Below the pieces are notes generated by a model. It was not told the origin of the DNA. It saw only the letters and a list, made by a program, of their open reading frames with translations, and searched no databases. The position numbers and the translations under genes are program-made. This document shows, piece by piece, positions 7,213-13,984 of a stretch of DNA of 23,480 nt. The first letter of the stretch is position 1. Each line of letters opens with the position of its first letter. The stretch is from Verrucomicrobiota bacterium. Its GTDB lineage: Bacteria; Verrucomicrobiota; Verrucomicrobiia; Limisphaerales; UBA1100. Where the stretch lies: positions 1 through 23,480 of the forward strand of contig JAPKDK010000016.1 in the NCBI GenBank assembly GCA_028872645.1. Reading direction: 5' to 3'.

Positions 7213-7488
7213 ATGCCAGTTCAAATTCGCATTCCCACCCCGCTGCGCAAGCTCACCCACGACGAGGAAACCGTGGAGACCCGCGCCGAAACTGTTGGCG
7301 CTGCCATCACCGATTTGGAGGCCCGCTACCCCGGTATTCAGGAACGCCTGCTCGATGACGAAGGCCAAGTGCGCCGCTTCGTGAACGTGTACGTCAACGA
7401 AGAGGATATTCGCTTCCTGCAGGAAAAGGACACCCCCCTCAAAGATGGCGACGAAGTCAGCATCATCCCCGCCATCGCCGGAGGTTGA
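7213..7488 (+). CDS. CysO-like ubiquitin-fold sulfur carrier protein (ThiS/MoaD superfamily)
   Basis: A 91-residue beta-grasp protein ending exactly in Ala-Gly-Gly, the tail that is adenylated and thiocarboxylated in this superfamily. The sequence strongly resembles mycobacterial CysO as I recall it: IPTPLRKLT, AITDLEARYPGIQERLLD, RRFVNVYVNEEDIRF, and DGDEVSIIPAIAGG all have close CysO counterparts. CysO-thiocarboxylate gives sulfur to CysM, a fold-type II PLP enzyme that uses O-phosphoserine. Here the neighbour three bases upstream is also a fold-type II PLP enzyme, but of the ThrC family. Because the chain ends at Gly-Gly, no trimming protease is needed. Neither an activating E1-like enzyme nor a JAMM hydrolase is encoded in the window. 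No Shine-Dalgarno sequence is visible, so translation may be coupled to the upstream gene. Confidence 0.92.
   Translation: MPVQIRIPTPLRKLTHDEETVETRAETVGAAITDLEARYPGIQERLLDDEGQVRRFVNVYVNEEDIRFLQEKDTPLKDGDEVSIIPAIAGG
7480..7485 (+). promoter_or_regulatory. Strong Shine-Dalgarno of the NIL gene embedded in the Gly-Gly codons
   Basis: GGAGGT is formed by the two final glycine codons of the sulfur carrier and lies seven bases before ATG 7493. It fixes the NIL start at 7493 instead of the earlier in-frame ATG at 7445. Confidence 0.8.
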
Positions 7489-7492
7489 GCTT

Positions 7493-7792
7493 ATGCCCGC
7501 AAAGAAAAAAAAGGTGGCCCAGAAAAAGGCCGTGAAAAAGAAGCCAGCACCGAGCCGCTTGCGGTTGTGGTTGATGTATCCGCCCAAGCATATTACCTCG
7601 CCGGTGATTTGTGAATTGGTGACGCGCTTTGGATTGCTCGTAAATTTGCGGCAGGCGGAGGTGCGCGATGAGATTGGCATTGTCTGCCTCGAACTCGAAG
7701 GTCCGCGTGATGAATTGAAAAAGGCCACCCGCTGGCTCGAACGCAAAGACATTAAAGTGGAGCCGGTGGAAATCAACGTCATCGAGAGCTAA
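7493..7792 (+). CDS. Stand-alone NIL-domain protein
   Basis: A 99-residue protein with a very lysine-rich N-terminal tail (about residues 1-20) followed by one complete NIL domain. The domain runs from RLWLMYPPKHITSPVICEL through LVNLRQAEV to KKATRWLERKDIKVEPVEI. NIL domains (Pfam PF09383) occur at the C-terminus of the methionine-import ATPase MetN, where they bind methionine. They also occur in methanogen NIL-ferredoxin proteins linked to homocysteine formation. This copy has neither an ATPase nor ferredoxin cysteines. It could sense methionine or help the sulfur transfer step; both are inferences. It begins five nt after the sulfur-carrier stop with a strong Shine-Dalgarno sequence, so it belongs to the same operon. 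Confidence 0.88.
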   Translation: MPAKKKKVAQKKAVKKKPAPSRLRLWLMYPPKHITSPVICELVTRFGLLVNLRQAEVRDEIGIVCLELEGPRDELKKATRWLERKDIKVEPVEINVIES

Positions 7793-7801
7793 GGCGCGGC
7801 A

Positions 7802-8254
7802 ATGGCGGAGGCGATCACATTTGATTGGGACGTACCGCCGGGAGTTATCGCCGACGTGCGGCGGCGCACATTGTATCCCTTCAAACCCGCCGGCCCGGAA
7901 ACGGATGCCGAGATGGCGGATAATCCCACCACCGTTTTCGGCGCGGCCTTGCAGGCGGGCACACCGGTCGGCTGCGTTGCGGTGCTTGATGAGCCCAATC
8001 ACGATTGCGCGTTGCGCGTGCGCTGGCTGGGCGTGGACGATGCCGTGCGCGGACGCGGTATTGGTGCGCGATTAGTGCAGGCCACGCAATTGTGCGCGGC
8101 TACGCGGCAGCTGGGTTTGTGGGCGGATGTACGGGTGAAGGCGATCCCGGTTTACGAGCGGCTGGACTTTGAGCCGTTGGGTGATTTTTTTGAACTGCCC
8201 GACATCGGCCGACATCGCGTGATGCGTTGGTGGCCGTCGGGACTCCGGCCTTGA
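7802..8254 (+). CDS. GNAT-family N-acetyltransferase
   Basis: A 150-residue GNAT-fold protein. The acetyl-CoA-binding motif A is visible as LGVDDAVRGRGIGARLVQA (Q/RxxGxG/A pattern RGRGIG), followed by the late strand-helix YERLDFEPLGDFFELPDIGRHRVM that is common in the family. The acceptor substrate cannot be deduced. It starts nine bases after the NIL stop, with AAGG seven bases before the ATG, so it is probably the last gene of the SAM-controlled operon. Whether it takes part in sulfur metabolism is unknown. A hairpin-forming repeat follows within seven bases of the stop codon. Confidence 0.85.
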   Translation: MAEAITFDWDVPPGVIADVRRRTLYPFKPAGPETDAEMADNPTTVFGAALQAGTPVGCVAVLDEPNHDCALRVRWLGVDDAVRGRGIGARLVQATQLCAATRQLGLWADVRVKAIPVYERLDFEPLGDFFELPDIGRHRVMRWWPSGLRP

Positions 8255-8260
8255 ATGCGC

Positions 8261-8299
8261 GCCGTTTTTCGTGTTTTCTTCAGCACGGAAAAGCACGGC
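8261..8299. repeat. Inverted repeat after the GNAT gene
   Basis: GCCGTTTTTCGTG (8261-8273) and CACGGAAAAGCACGGC (8284-8299) can pair over 13 base pairs with a two-base and a one-base bulge, leaving a loop of ten bases. There is no T-tract afterwards. The CACGGAAAAGCACGG wording resembles dispersed intergenic repeats that I associate with environmental bacterial genomes. It may end the SAM operon transcript or only be a repeat copy. Confidence 0.55.
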
Positions 8300-8314
8300 T
8301 AACTCAGCCGGATC

Positions 8315-9784
8315 ATGATGATTCACATTTCCAGAGACGGCCAGCAATTCGGCCCGTACAGCCCCGAGCAGGTGCAGGAGTATCTCGCTTCCGGCCAGCT
8401 GTTGCCCACCGACTTGGCGTGGTACGAGGGCGCTGCGGATTGGGTGCCTGTCACCGCGGTGGCTGGCGGCGCGGCTGCGATGCCCGTTTCGGGCGTGGCT
8501 TGCACCAAGTGCGGCGCGGCGATGGATGCGGATCAAGTGATCTGCCTCGCTTGCGGCCAAAACATGGATGAACCGAAGCTGAGCGAAGAGGAAGCCGCCG
8601 CGGCTGTGGCCGAAGCCATTAAGCACAAGCCGCTGGAGATTCCACCGACTTACACGTACGAAGACGAAACCTCCGATCGCGCCGGGGCGGTAAACTCCAT
8701 TGGCTGGGCGCTCATAACCGCTTGCTTGCTGCCAGTCTTCGGCGGCATCGAATGGAATCTTGTATGGATGAATTTCTGGAAACTGCCTGACTGGCAAATG
8801 ATGTTCGATATTCTGGTGCCGGGCGTGTTGGGTATTACCTGCATTATCCTCGCTACCGCCTCGCATGGCCGTGCCCGCGGAGTTGTGCTGTTGGTGATGA
8901 TGCTTACTATTATTGGCGTGGGTATGGCGGATGAAAAAGCGGGCACCTTAAAACTGCAAGTCCCTTTCGATAACACCCCGACGGTGAGCGACGACAACAG
9001 TACCAATGCTGGAAACGACAGCGAGGCTAAGGCCGATGAAGTTGCTCCCGGAGTTCCAAAAGCTACTTTTGAAAATCGAGATGAGAACATTTTTTATGAG
9101 AAACTTGATTTCCATCCCGGAGAACATCCCATACTAGTGGCAGTTTTTTTGCTGGGTTGGGTGGGTGTTGTGTTCGGCGCCAAGGCGCGGTTGTATCGGC
9201 CGGATAGTAAGCTGGCATGGATCATTGGCATGGTGGGCGGTGTGGCAGCGATCTTATTTTGGTTTATTCCCTCCGGCAGCGGCATGATGCTAACAACCAT
9301 GATCGCCGCGCTGGGCAACGATCTGTATTTGGGCATTGGTTTGTTGCTGATGTTTCTGCTGACGGTTGGAGCAGCCGTGTGTTGCTTTATAAACACTCGC
9401 CGCATTCGGCCCAGTTTGATAAAAAAATACTCAAACCTCGCCGTGAGTTGCATGGTCGCCGGTGTAATACTTTCGCTGGTGCCAGCCTGGGGTAAAGTGA
9501 TATATGATGAAACAAAATCCCATCACGCCAAGGCCAAGGGCAGGTATGATAAGGTGGAAGGCTCGTTAGAAAAAGCCTACATTGGTTCACAAACCGCCCG
9601 AAACGAGGCCAAGCTTGCCAAAGTAGAAAAGCCCACCAACGCAATTATCAACTCCACATGCGGATGGATGCTTTCCGGGGTAAAATATTTTGCCTGGATT
9701 GGGGGGATGTTGATTGTGCTTCCACTGTCGCTAGTGGAAATTCTTTGTGGTCTGCGCGAGCCGGACTCCGCCGAGTTTATTTGA
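8315..9784 (+). CDS. GYF_2-domain, zinc-ribbon, multi-pass membrane protein
   Basis: I do not recognise a function. Residues 1-50 form a GYF_2-type domain (ISRDGQQFGPYSPEQVQEYL followed by LAWYEGAADWVPV). Next comes a short zinc ribbon with C63, C66, C77 and C80 (CTKCG and CLACG). A charged alanine-rich linker leads to seven or eight hydrophobic segments spread from about residue 130 to the end. One hydrophilic loop at about 210-268 is rich in Asp, Asn and Ser, unlike the membrane parts. GYF_2 domains in this bacterial setting usually sit at the N-terminus of membrane proteins of unknown role and are thought to bind proline-rich peptides. A second GYF_2 protein lies at 17594-19051. The start could be ATG 8315 or 8318. 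Confidence 0.85.
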   Translation: MMIHISRDGQQFGPYSPEQVQEYLASGQLLPTDLAWYEGAADWVPVTAVAGGAAAMPVSGVACTKCGAAMDADQVICLACGQNMDEPKLSEEEAAAAVAEAIKHKPLEIPPTYTYEDETSDRAGAVNSIGWALITACLLPVFGGIEWNLVWMNFWKLPDWQMMFDILVPGVLGITCIILATASHGRARGVVLLVMMLTIIGVGMADEKAGTLKLQVPFDNTPTVSDDNSTNAGNDSEAKADEVAPGVPKATFENRDENIFYEKLDFHPGEHPILVAVFLLGWVGVVFGAKARLYRPDSKLAWIIGMVGGVAAILFWFIPSGSGMMLTTMIAALGNDLYLGIGLLLMFLLTVGAAVCCFINTRRIRPSLIKKYSNLAVSCMVAGVILSLVPAWGKVIYDETKSHHAKAKGRYDKVEGSLEKAYIGSQTARNEAKLAKVEKPTNAIINSTCGWMLSGVKYFAWIGGMLIVLPLSLVEILCGLREPDSAEFI

Positions 9785-9848
9785 TGACGAATCTTTGGCT
9801 GGGCAAAATAGTTGACGCGCGCGCGCATTTGCCCGAAACAACCCGCCC

Positions 9849-11543
9849 ATGAATGATGCCGAAGGCAATGAACCGTTGAAAGATTTCATCCGCGACCGCG
9901 TGGTGGCGGATATGGCAGCGGGGGCGTATCCCGGCGTGGTTACGCGTTTCCCGCCTGAGCCCAACGGCTATTTACACATCGGCCACGCGAAATCCATTTG
10001 CCTCAACTTTGGCATCGCACTGGAAAATAGCGGCGTCTGCAACCTGCGTTTTGATGACACCAATCCGGCGAAGGAAGACACCGAATTTGTAGAATCCATC
10101 ACCGAGGACGTGCGCTGGCTGATCGAGGGCTGGGCGGATTCTGTGCTTTCGAGCGAGATTTTTTTTGCGTCCAGTTATTTTGAGCAGCTTCACAATTACG
10201 CCGTTCAACTCATCCGTGACGGCAACGCGTACGTGTGCGATCTCTCGCTTGAGGAATGGGAAAGCTATCGCGGCGCGCCCGAACTGCCCGGAAAAGAAAG
10301 CCCGCATCGCAATCGTGGGGTGGAGGAAAATCTGGATTTATTTTCCCGTATGCGCGGGGGTGAGTTTGCCGATGGCGAGAAAACTCTGCGCGCCAAGATC
10401 GATATGACTTCGCCGAACCTGCACCTGCGCGATCCGGTGATTTATCGCATCCGCCATGAGGCGCATCATCAGGCGGGCGAGGCGTGGTGCATTTATCCGA
10501 TGTACGATTTCACCCATTGCCTCAGCGATTCCATGGAGGGTATTTCGCATTCCATCTGCACGCTGGAGTTCGAGGTGCACCGGCCGCTGTACGATTGGGT
10601 GCTAGATCACCTGCCCGTGCCGCAGCCACGTCCGCATCAGCACGAGTTTTCGCGACTAAATCCCACCTACATGGTGATGAGCAAACGCAAGTTGTTGCAG
10701 TTGGTGCAGGAAAAACACGTGCATGGCTGGGACGATCCACGGATGCCTACGATTGCCGGGTATCGTCGCCGCGGATTCACGGCAGCGTCCATTCGCAGTT
10801 TTTGTCAGGGCGTGGGCGTTACCAAATTCAAGGGCATCACGGATGTCGGCCTGTTGGAAAACGCTATCCGCGAAGAGTTGAACAAAACCGCCGAGCGCCG
10901 CTGCGCTGTGCTTGATCCGTTGGAGGTGATCATCGATAACTACCCCGAAGGCCAATCGGAAGATCTGGAGGCCATCAATAATCCGGAAGATGAAAGCGCC
11001 GGCAAACGTGCGCTGCCTTTCGGGAGGCGACTATTTATTGAGCGTGCGGATTTCATGGAAGACCCGCCGAAGAAATTTTTTCGGCTCGGGCCCGCGCGCG
11101 AAGTGCGTTTGCGCTATGCGTATTTCATCACCTGCCAAAGCGTGGAGAAAGACGGTGAGGGAAACATTCTGCGCATCCATTGCACGTACGACCCCGAAAC
11201 GCGCGGCGGCAGTGCGCCCGACGGCCGCAAAGTGAAAGGCACCCTCCACTGGGTCAGCGCCGAGCACGCTGTTGACGCCGAAGTGCGCCTTTACGACCGC
11301 CTCTTCACCGAGCCCGAACCCGAGGCGGAAGGCGATTTCCTCGACTGCCTCAATCCCGATTCATTGAAAATAATCGCCGGCAAACTCGAGCCTTCGTTGG
11401 CGAAGCTGTCCGCGGGTCAGCGAGTGCAATTCGAACGCCTCGGATACTTCACACCCGACCCCAAAGACAGCACACCCGACAAACCCGTTTTCAACCGCAT
11501 CGTCGGTCTACGCGATAGTTGGGCCAAGTTGGCAAATAAGTAG
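9849..11543 (+). CDS. glnS: Glutaminyl-tRNA synthetase
   Basis: GlnRS charges tRNA-Gln with glutamine. The class I signatures are clear: RFPPEPNGYLHIGHAKSI with HIGH at residues 43-46, and VMSKR at 276-280 as the KMSKS-type loop. Other family stretches include LRFDDTNPAKEDTEFV and YPMYDFTHCLSDSMEGI. EFSRLNPTYMVMSKRKL and the C-terminal anticodon-binding barrels (from about residue 340, including LGPAREVRLRYAYFI) are also present. The 564-residue length is usual. The presence of GlnRS means Gln-tRNA need not be made only through the amidotransferase route. A weak promoter (TTGATG at 9781, CAAAAT at 9804, 17 nt apart) may serve it. The stop is two bases from the stop of the convergent M81 gene. 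Confidence 0.97.
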   Translation: MNDAEGNEPLKDFIRDRVVADMAAGAYPGVVTRFPPEPNGYLHIGHAKSICLNFGIALENSGVCNLRFDDTNPAKEDTEFVESITEDVRWLIEGWADSVLSSEIFFASSYFEQLHNYAVQLIRDGNAYVCDLSLEEWESYRGAPELPGKESPHRNRGVEENLDLFSRMRGGEFADGEKTLRAKIDMTSPNLHLRDPVIYRIRHEAHHQAGEAWCIYPMYDFTHCLSDSMEGISHSICTLEFEVHRPLYDWVLDHLPVPQPRPHQHEFSRLNPTYMVMSKRKLLQLVQEKHVHGWDDPRMPTIAGYRRRGFTAASIRSFCQGVGVTKFKGITDVGLLENAIREELNKTAERRCAVLDPLEVIIDNYPEGQSEDLEAINNPEDESAGKRALPFGRRLFIERADFMEDPPKKFFRLGPAREVRLRYAYFITCQSVEKDGEGNILRIHCTYDPETRGGSAPDGRKVKGTLHWVSAEHAVDAEVRLYDRLFTEPEPEAEGDFLDCLNPDSLKIIAGKLEPSLAKLSAGQRVQFERLGYFTPDPKDSTPDKPVFNRIVGLRDSWAKLANK

Positions 11544-11545
11544 CG

Positions 11546-12964
11546 CTATTTTCGCCAGCGCTTCAAATCACTGCTGCACGGCCCGGGGGTGTCGACCGTG
11601 AAACTCCGCGCCGTTATCGGATCATATGCCGCGCGATGGGCCACGGCGGCTTTGACCACGATCACGTTGAGCGTTGCCGGTTCCATGCCTTGGCTGCGCC
11701 ATTGGCCGAGGTCGAAGGGGGCGGTTTTGTTTGAGGTCAGTAAAATCGTCATGCCCGCGTGCTGCACCACGGCGCAGTTGCCCATATCGAAATAATCGCC
11801 GCACATTGAGGCGAGGTGGCTTTGTTTGTCCTCCAATTCAAATCGACCACTACTGCGCGAAATTAATTCCACGTCCAACTCCAACGGCCCTTCATCAAAT
11901 CGACTGCCTTTGCCACCGAGCGCGAGTGTGAGCCTGCCGCCTGTATGCAAACCAGAAAGTGCCCGTACCGCTTCGGGATCATTGAGGCACACGGCGGAGT
12001 TTTCGATGTGGTGCAAAACCAGCGCGCGCAGGCAGCCCGTGCAATCGCCCGGCGCGCCGCCGCCAATGTTGTCGCTCGGCTCCACCAAAACCGTGAGGCC
12101 ATTTACGGTTTTGCAAATTTCCGGCATCACGCTTTCGACCGGCGGATCAATGCGCGCGCCAACTTCCTTCAACTCCAACGCCAGCGATTCCAGTTCATCC
12201 AACGCAGCCGAGGCGTCGGCGGTGGTGATGGCCTGCAAACTGACGCCCGTATCTGGCGTGTCGGCAAAGGCAAAGCCGGCGGTGATGTTAATGGCCCAAG
12301 CGTCGCCGCCTTCCAGTTCGCGCGCGCGTTGTTCCAGCGCGCGCATCGGATCCTCGGCTGTGGCGGTGCCGGTGGGCGGCCACACAACGGGAAGTTGGCG
12401 CAGTTGCATTTTTGGTGTTTGGCCGGATTCAAAATGCCGCGCCAAAAGGCGGGCGGCGCGCACGGCACTTTCGCGGGCATCGGTGTGCGGGTTTTTGCGA
12501 TAGGCCACGAGGCAATCGGCGTGGCGCGCCATCCCGGGGGAAAAGTTTGCGTGCAAATCGTACACGCCGAAAATGGGTTTACCCGCGGCGCGGGGCAGGG
12601 TGCGGATGCGCTTGAGCACTTCGCCTTCCACATCGGGAAAAGATTCGCACACCATCGCGCCGTGCAGCACGAGGAAGAGTGCGTCACAATTGGCGTCCCA
12701 ACGCGCCTTGAACTCGGCCCACCAGATTTCGAGTACATCATCATTCACGGTGCCGCTGGGCGTGGCGCGGGCGTCGAGGGCGGGGAGGATTTTCCAGTTT
12801 TGTTTTTGGGCGAATTCGAGCACGCCGCCCAGTGGCGAGGCATCGCCGGCGCAATCGAGCATCGTGTCTCCCACGCGAAATTGGAAATCGGCCAGCGAGG
12901 TGACGTCATCCACGAACGTGTGCGTCTCGTGAAACAGTCCGGCGATGAGGATGTTTTTGCTCAA
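11546..12964 (-). CDS. M81-family metallopeptidase (MlrC-like)
   Basis: A 472-residue protein of the M81/MlrC family, named after the last peptidase of the microcystin degradation pathway. The N-terminal domain holds candidate zinc ligands in GLFHETHTF (H12, E13), VLHGAM (residues 100-104), DLHAN (136-140) and NPHTD (H160, D162). The C-terminal MlrC_C domain has PSDNIGGGAPGDCTGCL. Most family members are not linked to microcystin, and many act on small amides or cyclic compounds, so the substrate here is unknown. The start is TTG at 12964, overlapping the stop of the upstream RraA-like gene as TTGA. The two genes are therefore one translationally coupled operon. Confidence 0.9.
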   Translation of the reverse strand: MSKNILIAGLFHETHTFVDDVTSLADFQFRVGDTMLDCAGDASPLGGVLEFAQKQNWKILPALDARATPSGTVNDDVLEIWWAEFKARWDANCDALFLVLHGAMVCESFPDVEGEVLKRIRTLPRAAGKPIFGVYDLHANFSPGMARHADCLVAYRKNPHTDARESAVRAARLLARHFESGQTPKMQLRQLPVVWPPTGTATAEDPMRALEQRARELEGGDAWAINITAGFAFADTPDTGVSLQAITTADASAALDELESLALELKEVGARIDPPVESVMPEICKTVNGLTVLVEPSDNIGGGAPGDCTGCLRALVLHHIENSAVCLNDPEAVRALSGLHTGGRLTLALGGKGSRFDEGPLELDVELISRSSGRFELEDKQSHLASMCGDYFDMGNCAVVQHAGMTILLTSNKTAPFDLGQWRSQGMEPATLNVIVVKAAVAHRAAYDPITARSFTVDTPGPCSSDLKRWRK

Positions 12965-13608
12965 AGAATTCCGTGTTTTGCAAATGCTTCGGTGACGGGC
13001 ATCCCATTGGCGAGGTCGTCGCGCACGGTGTTTTCGCCGGCCACTTTTTCTCGCGCAAGGCGGAGGGTTTCGTCCAGTACTTCGCTGGGGATAATGACCA
13101 CGCCGTCGGCATCGCCGAGAAGGTAATCGCCGTTCTTTATTTTTACGCCGTCGATGGTGATGGGTTCGCCAATGGCGGTGACGTCAATGCGGCCTTTGCT
13201 GTCGGCGGGCGTTGTGCCGATGGCGAACACGGGGAAATCCATTTTTTCCAGCGCCCACAAGTCGCGCGTGCAAGTGGTCATCACCGCGCCGCGCACGCCT
13301 TTGGCGATGCATGCGGTAGAGAGCAGTTCGCCCCAAAACGCGCAGTTCAAATTATTTCCGGCATCCACCACAAGCACGTCGCCGGCTTGCATGGTATCGA
13401 TGACGGCCATCTCGAGTTTGTACGGCTCGGCGGGGAGGGTGTCCATCGCCTCGGCTTTGGCGGTGAAGACTCGTCCGCATACGTGGCGCGCGGGCGTCAT
13501 GGCACAGAGGTTGGCGCCGAGGGTTTGGTGGCGGTGGTCGAGGGTGTCGAGCACATCGGCGACGACGGCGCTGTAGAGTTTTTCTAAAATGGGAAGAGGA
13601 TCGCTCAT
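12961..13608 (-). CDS. RraA-family protein (HMG/CHA aldolase-like)
   Basis: A 215-residue protein of the RraA/dimethylmenaquinone methyltransferase-like fold. The characteristic segments are GDVLVVDAGNN (76-86), WGELLSTACIAKGVRGAV (92-109), the catalytic-type Arg-Asp pair at 115-116 (CTRD), and GDADGVVIIP. Family members include 4-hydroxy-4-methyl-2-oxoglutarate/4-carboxy-4-hydroxy-2-oxoadipate aldolase, other metal-dependent lyases, and the RNase E inhibitor RraA. With the Arg-Asp pair kept and an M81 peptidase in the same operon, a catabolic lyase or hydrolase role is more likely than RNase E control. It is divergent from a symporter pair, which fits an uptake-and-breakdown locus, but the substrate is unknown. 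Confidence 0.88.
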   Translation of the reverse strand: MSDPLPILEKLYSAVVADVLDTLDHRHQTLGANLCAMTPARHVCGRVFTAKAEAMDTLPAEPYKLEMAVIDTMQAGDVLVVDAGNNLNCAFWGELLSTACIAKGVRGAVMTTCTRDLWALEKMDFPVFAIGTTPADSKGRIDVTAIGEPITIDGVKIKNGDYLLGDADGVVIIPSEVLDETLRLAREKVAGENTVRDDLANGMPVTEAFAKHGIL

Positions 13609-13687
13609 GCGCGGAGTGTGGGGTGGCTGGTCGTGCGCGCAAAGTTTTTTCGTTGCGTCTTGGGGGCGTTCGGCGAATCGTTCGCGT

Positions 13688-13984
13688 ATGGCCGATTCTA
13701 ATCAACGCGCGGACACCGGTGCCTCGTTTCGCCAGTGTTTGCTGGAATTGAAGTGGATGGTGGCGACGTGGGCAGTTTTTTTCGCGTGGGTGATTGGGTA
13801 TTCCAGCGTGGCGGGTTACGCGGCGGCGGAGCAGGCGGAGGTGCAAATGGTTTGGGGCATTCCGCGTTGGGTGTTTTTTGGCTGGCTGATTCCGCTGGCG
13901 GCGGCCAACGTTTTCACCGTTTGGTTTTGCTTGTGCAAAATGCAGGATGAACCGATGGAGGAACTTCCGGAGGACATGCTATGA
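13688..13984 (+). CDS. YhdT-like (DUF997) small membrane protein, likely symporter partner
   Basis: A 98-residue protein with two transmembrane segments (about WMVATWAVFFAWVIGYS and VFFGWLIPLAAANVFTVW). Between them is the GIPRWVFFGW stretch, similar to the GLPLWF pattern of DUF997. In E. coli, yhdT sits directly before panF, the sodium:pantothenate symporter gene. Here the same order holds, with a four-base ATGA overlap into the symporter gene. I take it as a small subunit or assembly partner of the transporter; no biochemical role is established to my knowledge. ATG 13688 gives the expected size; an open frame further upstream overlaps the RraA-like gene and is rejected. Confidence 0.8.
   Translation: MADSNQRADTGASFRQCLLELKWMVATWAVFFAWVIGYSSVAGYAAAEQAEVQMVWGIPRWVFFGWLIPLAAANVFTVWFCLCKMQDEPMEELPEDML

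Noticed and set aside
7493..7792. NIL protein as a remnant of a broken metN gene
   Set aside because: It has its own strong ribosome site, an intact full domain and no ATPase sequence upstream, so it is a real small gene.
11542..11562. AGCGCT...AGCGCT hairpin between glnS and the M81 gene as a terminator
   Set aside because: Only six pairs, no T-tract on either strand; too weak to call.
11546..12964. Reading the M81 gene as a microcystin-degradation gene
   Set aside because: No mlrA, mlrB or mlrD partner is nearby; most MlrC-like proteins are not linked to microcystin.
11945..13126. 393-codon open frame on the plus strand opposite the M81 and RraA-like genes
   Set aside because: It is a GC-rich antisense shadow: both minus-strand genes have clear family motifs, and this frame has none and crosses both genes.
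12961..13608. RraA-like gene as the RNase E inhibitor or menaquinone methyltransferase
   Set aside because: The catalytic-type Arg-Asp pair is kept and the operon partner is a metallopeptidase, which favours a lyase-type enzyme; the methyltransferase name is a historical error.
13589..13687. Upstream extension of the YhdT-like gene from 13589
   Set aside because: It would overlap the divergent RraA-like gene and has no similarity to the family; ATG 13688 gives the expected size.
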